A stretch of DNA of 64,000 nt from Kappaphycus alvarezii (taxonomy: Eukaryota > Rhodophyta > Florideophyceae > Gigartinales > Solieriaceae). The notes under the pieces are model-generated. The model made no database searches. It saw only the letters and a list, made by a program, of their open reading frames with translations, and was not told the origin of the DNA. The stretch is from NCBI GenBank assembly GCA_002205965.3, contig NADL03000478.1, positions 1,699,001 through 1,763,000 on the forward strand, in the 5' to 3' direction. This document shows, piece by piece, positions 1 to 11,698 of the stretch. Position numbers and translations under genes: made by a program. Each line of letters begins with the position of its first letter. Position 1 is the first letter of the stretch.

Positions 1-2190
1 GTAGCGTCCGAGGTGTGGCATTTCCGGGCTACAGGTGGCACGAACTCTTCGATAAATGATGGGGTATCCGGAGAAGGGGCACTGAAGGTGTCGAAGACCA
101 GAGGCTGGAATCGGAAACCTGGGTCGCGGGAGGGCAGAGAGGGAGGGACCAGGCGCCTTGACAGCTTGTGCTGGAGGTCCTGGACCTTGCGGTGGTGCGT
201 GGGGGCGGCAGCCCCACCGGCGACTTGCGTCGCTTTGGTGATGGAGGTCTGTTTGAACGGTTACGTGACGGCGACGTCACATGCGATGGGTCGGTCTGGT
301 ACGCCTGCTTCGGTGTCACGGGAGGATGCACGAGGAGAATGTCTGCGGGCCTGTAGTCCGTCCCGGGCAGGATATTCTCGACTTCGAACTCGTAGTCAAG
401 GCCGGCGGCGCGGAACACGTGCCACGCGAACACATTGCGAACAGATTTGTGACGGTGAAGGCGTCCACATTCTGAGACGCAGCGGTCGGCGGTATGGTCA
501 CCGTGGACATCCATGTCCTGCTGGCAGTGGTGGCGTTTCAATGGCACCGAGTCCGTGTAGACTGGGAGACCAAAGTGCCTGCGCAGCATGATGCTCCAGT
601 GTGCTGATGACACCTTCGTCGCAGTGGTAGGATGGGCATTTAGGAACGCCACCGCACCGGTGTGACGGAAGGCCAAGTCTCGAATCCAGCAACGTGTGGA
701 CGTGTCGGAGTGGCAGCTAGGATGAGGCACTCTCTTCCATATTTCATCCTCCCGGAACTCCTTTGCCCTGGCCTCTTGCTGCGCCCGATTTAGATGAGAT
801 TGAGGGTTGACGGGCATGGCGGCAAGGGAGGCGGGTTCAAAGGGGCCTAGGTCGGTGGCAAACGGATCACCTTGGATCTGGCGGACGAAATTGCGCAGGG
901 GCCGGCGTGCCTGGTTGACCAGGAAATATCGATCGCCCCGTGCCTGTTTCCCAAGGACGGCGACGGAGCGGGGTGTTGCGTAGTCGGCGGTGCGTAAGCG
1001 GGCGGGGCAGCGTCCAGAATGCTGGCGACGACAGCCGCGTGCAATGCAGGGCAAATCCTGGAGAACCCGTGCCCCCCTAGACGGAGGGCAGACAAGCTTG
1101 TTCCCAGGCGTCGTCGGTGAGGGGGACATTATGCAGCGTGCCGTAGGAGGCTCTCTGCAGGGAGTAAAACTCCACTGCAGGCTCCGCGGCGTGCAGAGGG
1201 TCAGCAAGCCGAAACGCGTGAAGCACCCGGCGTGCGGATGCTAGGCGATGCATGTAGAAGCGGGCCCTGGGGTCTTGGACCCCTTCCAGCAGCGCCAAGG
1301 TGCGACGGCACCCCTCCACCTTGCTTCGTAAGAATGTCTTCGTGAAGGCAGCGTTACCTAACGGGGGCCCGAGGAGCTCGAAACCGTCGCCGGTGCATTC
1401 TGCAAGCGGAAACTCGGCCAGGAAAGCAGCGCGGTCACCTGGCGAAGTGTGCGGCCAGGAGATGCGTGTCTTACGAGGGTTAATAAATAGACCATTAGAC
1501 GGACCGTATGTCGCGAGGGACCGTAGTGCTCGCCGTAGACCCTCAAGTGACCCAAGTATTGTACTGTCGTCGGCGTACCACTGATTTAAAATGATGCCCT
1601 CCTCATCGGCGACCCGCCTGATGAGCGGTTGTATTGTCAACGAGAACAGCAGCATACTCGCAGGGTCCCCTTTCTGGGTTCCCTGGGAGCTAGAAAGAAT
1701 CGTCTGCTCCCGGTTGGGGACGATTAGCGGTGGTCGGGAACGACCATACACCATGTTTGCGAATCGGGCAAGTGAGGAGGCACGGGATGACAGCATGTCG
1801 AGCATTGCTTGCCTATCGACGCAGTTGAAAGCGTTTCGGGCATCGATGAGGACGGTGGCAACGTTTGGATCCGACGACACCCTTCGCAGCATCGTGCGAA
1901 CGTCATGGACGATAGCATCCATGCCTGCCTTGATGCCATTTGCAGTTTGGAAGGGGGCCAAAAATGCACGGGAGTTATCAATAGTCGATGGGAGCAGCGT
2001 CTTCGTGACCAGGCGCCGGAGGACAGAGCCGACCGCGATGGGACGGATCTTCCCAGGTTTGGGCTGCAGGGGGAGGAGGGTCGCTGCGGAGAGCAGGGAA
2101 GAACCGAACCGGGGAGGTCTCCCTTTGCTATGGGATTGACCAGCTTCGTCAAAACTCCGATGCCAGTGACACCCGCCTCGGGGCTATAGG
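1..2190 (-). mobile_element. Non-LTR-type retroelement relic (RT plus nuclease-like C-terminus)
   Basis: A decayed retroelement reads on the minus strand from about 2190 down past base 1, so its 3' end lies outside the window. In order it shows a finger-region RT segment with KPGKIRPIAV near 2040-2080, the RT palm (separate entry), then a C-terminal part whose frame changes several times. That part keeps a degenerate Cys/His cluster near 450-540 followed by RPADI near 360, and PLVFDTF near 75-100. This order resembles RT proteins that end in a PD-(D/E)XK restriction-like nuclease. The 5' part is missing and at least three frame changes are needed, so it is dead. No target duplication can be seen because one end is off-window. 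Confidence 0.75.
1077..2080 (-). pseudogene. Reverse transcriptase palm domain
   Basis: The longest open stretch (1077-1961, with the frame open upstream to about 2080) is a clear reverse transcriptase. Motif A reads LIDARNAFNCVDR near 1810-1850, the motif B region reads SQGTQKGDP near 1660-1685, and the catalytic YADD lies at about 1566-1577. The frame terminates at 1077 after DDAWEQACLPSV. A homologous continuation (LGGHGFSRICPALHA) resumes in another frame at about 1075, which marks a frameshift. The reading frame upstream of 2080 also changes. No LTR or integrase accompanies it. The known role of the family is target-primed or related cDNA synthesis; this copy is inactive by inference. 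Confidence 0.85.
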
Positions 2191-2848
2191 CGGTGTTGGC
2201 CAGTAGGTGGAGCTACCTCGAGGGCGAAAGGGTTTAGCCCAGTTTCAGTCTACGCCACAATCTGGCTGTGCTCGTACTGTACTATACTGTTGAATTTTAT
2301 TGCATTAAGTATCTGTACAGTACAGTAAAGAACCGTTTGATTTTGCTTTACAGTAACGATTGGGTAGGCTTACACCATTGGTACAGGGAAAGCCTGTGGT
2401 GATCCCAACAACATCACCTTGAGTGAGCATCCCATTTAGTCAAGTCGCTCATTTTGAAGGAAATATGCGCTAACAGGTCTGCGCTTACAGTTGGGAGCTA
2501 ACTGGGTGGTCAATGTCAGGAGCTTGCAATGGTGCGCGAGCAATTAGCGCCATAGCAACAGCGGGCGGACCGGATGACGGCGCTGAGGCGCTGGTAGGTG
2601 CGACGACGAATATTCTCCGTGGAGGTGTGATGGCGGCGAGCGATGGCCGGAACACACTTGTTGAAAAAAAGGATCATGCATTGGAAGGAGTGGGTAAAAT
2701 CCGGCCTTACAGGTATGATTGGATTATTTCGATACTCGCATGGCGCCTTTGAACATGATCGAAATGGGGGAATACGGGGGGTAACAATTAAGCTGGCTGT
2801 AACTGTTCGGTACTATTGAAGGTAACCTTACCACCGGAAGACTACGCG
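2191..2848. other. Intergenic, no gene seen
   Basis: This is the spacer between the retroelement relic and the TMEM62-like gene. It holds a cluster of GTAC-centred short palindromes at about 2270-2335. A 79-residue open frame at 2513-2752 has no recognisable motif and is not called. The promoter of the downstream gene should lie here, but no clear TATA element was identified. Confidence 0.5.
2270..2335. repeat. CTGTAC/GTACAG palindrome cluster
   Basis: Several overlapping copies of CTGTAC, GTACAG and ACTGTA occur in about 65 bp. The same words recur in other intergenic stretches of this window (about 9305-9390, 9620, 22025, 57301, 61521-61595). Confidence 0.6.
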
Positions 2849-4707
2849 ATGTCACGGTCGACGTCCGTCAGTCATCCCTGCCTCCTTGTGCTCCTCTTCC
2901 TAGTTCCCCAATTTATCTTCCTCTTAACCGTCGCCACACTCTTCCTCATCCATGGCGGTCACCACAATGCAAACTTGTTCCACAATCCGCACTGCCGCAC
3001 TCAAAACTTCCAACATGCACACAGCCCAACCACTGTCATCCTCCAAATTTCAGACCTGCACATCTCGCATTCCAGACCAAACTCAAAAGCCACCCTCCAC
3101 ATTTTCGAAAACCAGACCCTCCCCCCCTTTCTCCCACTCGCCTCCGCACTCATAGTCACCGGCGATCTTGTCCACGCCGTCACCCGTCTTCCCTACCCTC
3201 TGACCAGCTACAGCAAGCAGAACGATCTAGAGTGGGCCTTTCTCGATGCCCTTGCCGCCCGAATCAACCGCTCAGTTCCTTGGATCGCTGTACATGGTAA
3301 CCACGATACCTTTGGCGGTACCCCCGATCCCACACATCGCTCCGCCCTATCCTGTCCCGCTCAAAAGCTCCCACTCAGACAAGTCACCCTCCTCGGTGTC
3401 AAACTCGTCGGTCTGGATTGTACCCTGCCGCATCCGCTTCACCGCCCGCTCAATTTCTTCGGCGATGCGACTCTCGCCGCGTCCCACCTACCATTAACCC
3501 TTCAACAACAACACCTTCCGACCTTGGTCTTCGCACATTACCCTAGTGCCGTCATGCGCAATGGGCATCGTTTGCACACCACTGAGCATGGCAACTCAAA
3601 GTTTGCCGCCTTTCTTTCTGGCCATTTGCATACGTTGAATGGCCTCGCCCCGAATGGCTTGCAATCCGTCACCAAGGGCGGCGCCTTCGAACTAGAGTTG
3701 GCAGACTTGGTCAAGGCTCGTGTCTTCCGAGTGTTGGTGTTTGACCGCGGCTACTTGTCCTTCAACGATTTTCCACTAGCTCACGACCGGGTTCTGGTCG
3801 TGACCAACCCACCCAGGGCTGGCTTCTGCGCTCCGGGTGCCGGAGAGGCTGCCGCACGCTCGGAGCATATACGCATCGTCGCGCCTGGCAACATTTTGGA
3901 AGACGCGCAAGTATTTGTTGACGGCGACTTAATCGGGCGGGTAGGCATCGTGGAAGCATGTAAGGGTGGTAAGGAGAAATGTGTCCCGGTGTATGGCGTT
4001 GCGTGGGAGGCAGGGCGGTATGATGATGGCCGTCTGCATGAGTTGACGGTTAGGTTCGCAGACGGGCTGGTGTCTGAGAAGCATGTTTTCTCGTTTGATG
4101 GCCTGTCTAAGCTCGGGTTTCAGGAGCTGTGGAGGTCGGTTGTGTCCGCCTTGTTCTTACTCTCCGATTTCGATGCAATGGTGGAATGCTGTGTCACATC
4201 GGGTTTGGATGGTGCCTTTTGTTTCTGGTACCCGGCCTGATTCGAGCGCGCATGTCATCAGTGACTCTGCTATTGTCAGTGCTTATTTTGAAGTACGGAC
4301 CGGCTTTTATTTTAGGTTTCGGACTGTCTGAGGCTGATGGTGGCCTTGGTATGGTGGGGCTGAAGCTCATGCGATTACCTTCAGGCGTGTATTCTTCTGG
4401 AGTTGACACCGCCTTTATGATGGCTACAGCAGTCTTGTACGCAAGTCTACTTCCAGGGTGCTTTCTGGACTTCGTTTCGTTGTCACCACTCGTTTGTAAT
4501 AGAGTAGGTTTAGTGGTTTCATGTTTGCATGCAGCCTTGTGTCTCTTCAGGACCTCATCGTGGTGTTTTGAAATTATTGGGGCCCATGGCACCTGGGCAG
4601 GAATCCTGAGTCCATCATGCGTCCCGTTATTCATTGCACTTACATTCAGCATAATTTCCTCCACGAATAGGATACGTAAAAGTACTAGGCAGCGGATGAC
4701 TAAGTGA
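2849..4707 (+). CDS. TMEM62-like membrane metallophosphoesterase (frameshifted)
   Basis: This is a calcineurin-like metallophosphoesterase of the TMEM62 type. From ATG 2849 an N-terminal hydrophobic stretch (about residues 8-35) is followed by the metal-site motifs SDLHIS, TGDLVH, HGNHDTF, a histidine in VFAHYPS, and SGHLHT. A beta-rich domain follows, and frame 1 ends at 4240. A second frame open from 4129 to 4707 encodes hydrophobic segments (for example SSVTLLLSVLILKYGPAF) typical of the membrane C-terminus of TMEM62. I therefore read one gene with a one-base frameshift, or an unrecognised tiny intron, between about 4130 and 4230. The catalytic ligands look complete. TMEM62 proteins are poorly characterised, and the substrate is unknown. 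The gene converges on the RAD5-type gene with a gap of about 40 bp. An upstream in-frame TTG at 2816 is less likely as a start. Confidence 0.8.
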
Positions 4708-4747
4708 GCTCCATTTTACAGTTATGTCTAGCTTTCTAGGTATTGAA

Positions 4748-7700
4748 TTACTGCGCGGAAAAGAGCAATTTGAGTTCGGACAGCCGCGCTTGTTTCTTGT
4801 CTTCATCAGTGGCAACTCCTAATGCGCCATCTGCAATGTCTTTCTTACGATCTTGAACGTCGAGAAGCTTCTCCTCGACAGATTCCTTGATCAGGTACCT
4901 CTTGATAACCACATCACGCGTCTGGCCGTGACGATGTACGCGATCTTGAGCTTGAGCGTCAATTTGGGGATTCCAATGAATATCCAGAAGTATAGCGAAT
5001 GACGCAGATACAAGATTGAGACCGACCCCACCGGCCTTGAGTGATACAAGGAGCACATTCGCAGTTCAGGCATAAGTTCATCGTCAACGGCAAAGCTCTG
5101 CAAAATCGAGGCCCTTTTGGCTTGAGTAACCGAGCCGTCGATACGCAACGTCTCATTTTTGCCCTGTCAGCGCGATTCCAACCAGGTCGAGCATGCTTGT
5201 GAACTGCGAAAACACTACAGTTTTCCCCACAGGACCTTTCTTCCTCTTCAATTGTATTGCCTGCAGATCCTCTAAAAGTGCATCAATCTTCGCACTTGAC
5301 CTCCACCTCTTTTTCAAGTCCACAGCAAAGCGTGTTGCTCTTGGTAAGGTTGCAATGCTATTTGCGTCTAATGGTATACGACAAACTGGGCACCTCCTTG
5401 ATCTACGAATGGTTTCATCCAAACAAACTCTGCATGCAGGATGTCCACATTCCCTAGGAGCAACTGGATCATCAATCACATCAAGGCAGATGGGGCATTC
5501 TCTTGCTTCTTGTAGTTGACCGATTCAGCCTCCTTCAACACATTCTCTACAAACTGAGATGAGGACGCCCCCGCAGAACCTAAAAACTGCCTGAACATCT
5601 TGTCCTTGTCTTTTAACACAATACTGTCCTTGCTGGGAGCCGCAAAGACAAGGTACGGATGGTCGCATGCTTGGCGAAGGCGGAGCAGTAACTCTAGAAC
5701 TGTGGCGAAGTTGTTCATTACTTTTCCCTGCTTCACAAATGTATCGAATTGAACCTTGCTTCGCTCATGAAGGGCACGGTAAAAGTCTCGCTCTTCTTCT
5801 GAAGGTACTAGCCGAACAAGCTCAACAGTCTTTTTCGGAAGCCGGATGATGCATTTCCCGTCCACATCCTTTGTCGTTTTCTTTCGACGAGTGTCACAGA
5901 AGAAATAATATCACGGAGAAGTGACATGGCCACTTTCTGAGTATCGGCATTCTTCGATTCAATATTTGCAACTATGCCCTTTTGCCACACTGCCCACGAA
6001 GACCAGGGTTTCAATCTGAGGAAATGGAGGAGGCTAAAAACGTCATTGACATGGTTATGTATAACAGTACCGGTAACACACCAGCGCCTCTCCGCTTCTA
6101 ATCGGAACACCGCTCGAGCCACTCGTGTGGTCCGATTCCTAATTGTATGCGCTTCATCCAAGATAACTCGTCGCCAATGGATCTCAAAGAGGCGCTACCA
6201 TCCTCAGCGGCGCCTGTAGTACTATCTCGAGAGTCCCGTGTGTATTCAGATGCTACTACGCCGTATGTCGTTACAACAACGTCGGCATACTTGAGCGATA
6301 TTGAATTCGCATCTCCTCTCGATTGGCCATAGTGTGATGTCACGCGCAGAAAGCGAGACTCGATATGAAGATCAAGCTCGTCCATCCACTGTGTAACTAG
6401 TGACATCGGACATACCACCAATGTTCCGCCCGACACGGGCGCACATGACCCAACTCCGGAGGTTACCTTTTCTGAGACAGATTTTCTAATTCGTTTCCCT
6501 TTTCCGGAGAACGATTTTGCCGTTTCTTCTGGGGGCTTTCAAATATATCTTCGTCACTGCCCTCGTCTGACTCTTCTGTTGTCTGTGTTTTGCTCCTTTG
6601 CTTTCACGTGAAGCTCTGTTGATCGCTTGCTCAGAGTCCGTAGTAGATGGGGCACCATCGCTTGGTTTCCAGTCCTCGTCACTGAAACCGTCATCTGATT
6701 CCTCAGTATAAAACTTGTGGGGATCACTGGTACCATCGCCTCCGTCCCTATCGTCGGCAACCGGGTCTCGAGTTTTTCTTTTCTTCATCTGGGAGCCCCT
6801 AACCGTAGGATCGTCTTGTTTTCCCAGCTCTTCGCTTCCCTCCCTGCATATATCATCACTTAGTGTTTCCATTAGTGAGATGGATTTTCGAGGGTTATGA
6901 TCAACGCACACGTTCTTCTCTGATTCGGGTTGAGCATCGATAACACAATTCACAATCGCAATTCTCTTCCCACCCTGGTTTGTTTTTACATTTGCCTTTT
7001 TGTGATGATCAATAAAGCGAGCTTGGTCACTGGCATATAAAGGAGTGATTTCATCTTCTTCAGCCTTACCAAGCGCTTCTTTGCTCTCAAAGAACTGACT
7101 GCTGCCGGAGGACTCAATTTTCCTTTGAAGAGAGATTGGGTAAGCCGATCGCTTTCGACGACTCGGACATCTTTGCTTGCGATGCCTGCTATCTTTGCGT
7201 TGCCCTTCCAAGTCGTGAACAATACACGCAATGCACTGCACGGTCTTTCCTAGACCCATTTCATCCGCAAGAATCCCACCGTAGGGCTCTCCAACGTTAT
7301 CAAGGGGCGATTCGAGGGCAAATCCGCCGATACTCGGATTAACAAAAAACACGCCTCCGTCAAGGAATACCTTGCGCTTCCACAGGGGATTCAACATAAA
7401 GTCAACTGCATTTGGATCCTTGTCGATTGCACGACTGCCGAATTTCTCGCGAGCAACCATCCAACCAACGCCAGCTCTTTGATACTCACGGAGTGTGCAA
7501 GTCAGATGCATTGGCGGAACAAACGATGTAACCTCGTCCTTACTAATTTCACTGACAGTTCGATAGTAAGCCTCGGCCCCCTCCTCGGAAACAGCACCAG
7601 CCTTCCCAACCTCACTCTCTACCGGCTTCGGAAACTTCACGCGTTCCCTCTCTGAGGGCTGACAAATATTAAGAGACAAGATCATATTAACCACATCCAA

Positions 7701-8951
7701 ACGCTTCTTATCGACCCCAGCCTCTCCACTTACCTCCCCTTCTTCCTCTTCTTCTGGATTGTTTTCTGATTTAAGCCCACATTCCACTGCTTCTTGATCC
7801 GCCGCACCGTCAAATGCTTCCTTAGTTAATGACAACGTCACTTCCAAAAACACGTCGGCAAACATTCGTGGCCTCTCAGGAGCGTCAATAACTTTGCAAG
7901 TGGACACAACAAGCCCTGTTTGCAAAGCAGGCGCCAGAACTTTTGCCGTATCCGGCGCCAATATGCCTATCTCACGACCCTTCCTCGAAAATCGGACTAT
8001 TTTAGCAGGTTTAGCAGAAGCAATACGCTTTCCTTTTCCTTTTGACAGCTTCGCCGCGCGTGGAAGAGGCGGCACCTCAAGCACGACGTGGTCATCCGCG
8101 GATATCAGTTTTTTCTTTCCAGGTATATTAATTGAGCCGCGACAGAAATGGGTGCATATGGGCTTTGGCCATTCGCCCTGAGGGTGGGCCTGATCCCTCT
8201 GAGAGGGTTGTGGATTGTGCGCATGGGACCAAATGCTCTTACCGTACCCATTTGGAAGATGCCCAGTACCACCGGTTCCCACGTGGATCTCAGCGCTGTC
8301 GGCACTAGCACGATTTCCGTCATCGCAAGCAACTTGAACTGGAGCATTTTGTTGCTCAACAGGGTGCCCGTTTGCACCCAGTTTCAAATCTGTTACAGGT
8401 GCCGGCTGTGGCATCTGCGACGGCCTTTCAGCAGATGCTTCTATGCCTGTTACTTGACCTGCACTGCTTGCAGCGGCTTGGTGTCCATTTAGCTGTACCT
8501 CTGGTTCATCATCAGGGTCTAGCTTCCCTAGCACGGCCTTGATGTATCGTTCCCTTTTGTCCTTTCCCAAATTTCTCCACAGATCTGCTATAAAGTCGTT
8601 AATTTCAGCCTGATTAGCCCCTACAAAATCCTTAGCGCGCTTGTAATTCTCGTAATAAAACTGACGCCACGCACTGCGGCGTTGCTCTTTGGTGGGAAAC
8701 CTTTTCTCCATGTGCGTTTGAGTGTCGACATGAAGATTTTCGGTACGCAGCGGTTGGGAGTTGGCAGCGGCAACTTGAATGGGGGCATCGGAACGACCAA
8801 GGGTGCCATCAGTTAGTAAGCCGTAAGCTGCGGCGTTTACATCACCACCGGAACGAATGAGGGCGGCACGAAGTCGTGGGTCGGGGATGTGGGCGCCGGC
8901 AAAGGAACGAAGGGACTCGAGCTTCTGAGTCGTCACTAGGTTGGAGCCCAT
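4748..8951 (-). CDS. RAD5: RAD5/HLTF-type SNF2 helicase with RING finger (six frame changes)
   Basis: A DNA-damage-tolerance translocase and ubiquitin ligase. From ATG 8951 the first open frame (to 6486) shows a UBA-like start (about residues 27-47), an HMG-box-like segment (94-143), a HIRAN domain (about 310-375, KIVRFSRKGREIG), then the SNF2 core with ADEMGLGKT at 562-570. Later parts follow in shifted frames: GGTLVVCPMSLVTQW near 6430, DEAHTIRNR near 6150, the RING finger with ECPICLD near 5490 and the HPACRVC and RRCPVC pairs below it, VFSQFTSMLD near 5190, and AGGVGLNL and QAQDRVHRHGQ near 4915-5040. The stop is at 4748. Breaks lie near 6490, 6190, 5885, 5498, 5158 and 5065, each explained by one base; the one near 5158 falls in a T5 run. 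HIRAN, DEAH and RING together fit RAD5 rather than CHD or INO80 families. The protein is nuclear by family knowledge. Confidence 0.9.
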
Positions 8952-10448
8952 GTTCGAAACAGGGCGTTAGAAGGAAGGAGCGACGGGAGGGGTTGAGCAT
9001 GAGGATGCGGCTTGATGGGTACTGTATCTCAAGGACCCGGCGGATAGCATCATTTTGGGAGAGGATGTAATTTTTGGCGGGAGAATAGTCAGTGGTACAG
9101 TGTTGTTTACCTTCTGTAATGCACCAAGTGTTAAAATAATCCAGTCTACTTAAGGAGTGCGCAACTGTGCAGCTGTGCACAAGTTTAAACTTTACTGCAA
9201 GGTGGAAACCTTTACAGTTGAGGTTTACAGCATGAAATTACAGTAGTCTCTGGTTGCTGCCCCACGACCCCATAGCCCCCGTCGGCTCCGTTGAGTTATC
9301 AAATACTGTACCGTAAATGTTCGACCAATCACCGGTGCAAAAGTGTGCAACTGCTGTACCTTACACGTCCTGTACCGTACTTATTGGCCCCTGTTTAGGT
9401 ACACGCGGAAGTGAGTTGCCAGTATATTAACTGTAATGCAGTGAAAGATAAGCAATAATCAATAAATTTATTACCTACACGCTGAAATTATCCAAAGTTT
9501 TTTGGACTGTAAGGGGTTCTTCACAACAGAGTAATAATAACAGCACTAACATGTTAATCTACTACACGTACTGTAAAAGCAGCGACCACAATGGCAGCAG
9601 TAACAGCAGCAAGCAATGCTGTACTGTACAGTTGTGTCGATTGCTACCTTTACCTGTCCAAGCTGGTCAAATATCGCACGTGTCAAAGATGATACACACT
9701 GAGGAAGGTGCATTAGTGGTCTCAGCGCGTAGGGGAGAGCGCCTGGTAGACGAGAGATGAATACATTGTGTGCTGAGTCCGTAGTGCTAAGAGAGCACAT
9801 ATGGGAGAGAGAGGAGTGAGTGCAAGATTACGTACTCACTCTTGCATCACTGATAGAGGGACGCCAACTGTTAATGCAAAGTGCATTGAGGACGTTGTGG
9901 AGAACACAACCGAGCAGATCGGTAGTCTATTAAAGGGGTAGTGATTGATGCGCGCCTACCCTGGGGAGAGGGGAAGTAGCCAGTGACTTGTGCCGTATCG
10001 ACTTGCCTGTACTGATCCCTCAAACACTAGGTGCACGCTGATTGATCTCCGACCCCTAGTCACCCTTACACTTGTCATTCATCCCTCGGACTGCGGTAAT
10101 CTGCAACAGTACTGTGCAGTGGGTTATTTCTATCCCTACAGTTTTCGTTAGGTACGAAAAATTGCACTTAAAGAAAAAATCGGAACATGACCGTTACGCT
10201 GTTATATCCAACAAAACGGCCCATAAGTACGTTACAAAGGGCAACTTGCAACGGACAGCAGTAGATCCCTGCTCATAGAAATTTGTTTCTGTGGACACAA
10301 TCAGATCTATGATTTTTTTTGGCGTTCGCCTTGACTTTCAAACCTGAAAATCGGACTAAATTTACCGCAACCAACCCCATTTCAGACCAAACGTCTCAGC
10401 GCTGCACATCCGACGTACATACAAGGTTCATCTGCCGCTCCCACGCTT
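8952..10448. other. Intergenic, no gene seen
   Basis: This lies upstream of the RAD5-type gene. GTAC-rich words are frequent (about 9305-9390 and 9615-9640). Short open frames at 9546-9800 and 10072-10278 have no motifs and are not supported. The left end of the transposon at 10449 probably lies in the last few hundred bases, but no terminal inverted repeat was recognised. Confidence 0.4.
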
Positions 10449-10771
10449 TTGAATCAGGTATCTAGCAGTCTATCTGCTATCCAAGCAGCTGTAGCAGGTG
10501 CCATTGGGCAAGAGTCACATGGTAGAGATGTTCAACTCGCAGTAGCGTCTGGCGCAACGGTCATTGAGGAGGACCAGGAAGGCGAGTCGAGTCTCGACCA
10601 AGGTGTCGTCAGCAGGGGCGTAGGAGAGGGACTGGGGCGTAGGGGAAGGGGAGAGGCGGGTCCGCGGTCTTTGAAGATTTTTGTGCTGGTTGTACAAAAG
10701 GTGGAGACCACGCCCAGAGTATAGTCATTGAGAAGGAATTTTTCGAGAATATTATTCAACATCGAGCACGC

Positions 10772-11698
10772 ATGGTCTGCAATGCTGTCGTGAGTAATAT
10801 AAAGTTGGAGTTGCGAGGAAAGGGGATTTATCAAACGCACTGTGGCGTGGTGGTGGTAATCATGAATGGTCTCCTACGACAATTGTTGGATTGGTTGAAT
10901 GAGTCTCTGAGGCTACTGAAGACAACGAAAAGGGGAGTACAGGTGCCTTTCACGCTTGGAAATATGTGCAGATATGTGGCTGTTCTTCTTATCTCGCACA
11001 CGTCAGGGTTTAGCTTTGAGAAGGCTTTATCTATGCTGCGTCAAACTAGAAGCGTGCTCCCATCTGTGGACAGTGTTAGGCGATTAGCACCACGAATTAT
11101 TGCATATCTAGCGACTGGAAGAGTAAAGGCAAGCCAAGACACCTGGAATGCCGAACGGGATCAGACACAACATTTGACGGTGTTGGAGACGATCCCATTC
11201 AGGGAGACAAGAACGATTTTATTTGTTGAGTTGCATCTATTAACACCGTTATATGATGACCTATACGGAAGTAGAGCCTCCGTTAATCAGGTGAAGACCT
11301 TGAGAAACAGAAAGGCGGACAAGGAAGGACGCAATGCTGATGCTGTGGCGGATGCTTCGTTTCGGGTTACGCTTGCAACTAGGTTTCGAAGGAGAGGATA
11401 GAGCAAGGCTGAGGCGATAAAGAAGATTCTGGAGGAGCTTTTAGACGGTCGTGTGGAGTAATTGATGGCTGGGTGCATTGTCACAGCTGACAGAGGCTAG
11501 GGCAAGGAGGAATTTGTTCAGACCCTGATGGAATTTGGCTTGTGTATAGTCGTCATTATGCCAGAACACATTCTGAAGTGTCATCCGTTGGTTGGACAGT
11601 CCGATTTAAATCCATATCGAGCGGATTTGGCTGAAGAAGAATCCAAAGACAGTATAGTTGTTGACGGCGGAGAAACTTCGAATGGTGATCCGAATAAA
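10772..11698 (+). pseudogene. piggyBac-like (DDE_Tnp_1_7-type) transposase part
   Basis: Frame 10772-11401 has an N-terminal layout like piggyBac-type transposases: a helix with WLNESLRLL, then PFTLGNMCRYVAVLLISH and a conserved-looking FSFEKALSML. In the next frame VTADRG at about 11480 is followed by a stop where a Tyr is usual, then GK, a hydrophobic beta strand (LCIVVIMPEHIL) and CHP near 11580. These fit the second acidic position and the following strand of the DDE fold. The first and third acidic residues cannot be assigned with certainty because of frame changes. Other DDE superfamilies remain possible. Confidence 0.5.

Noticed and set aside
2513..2752. 79-codon frame upstream of the TMEM62-like gene
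   Set aside because: No motif and Gly/Ala-rich chance composition.
4748..8951. Introns as the cause of the breaks in the RAD5-type gene
   Set aside because: Protein blocks continue across each break without missing or extra residues, so a one-base shift explains each better than an intron with GT...AG ends.
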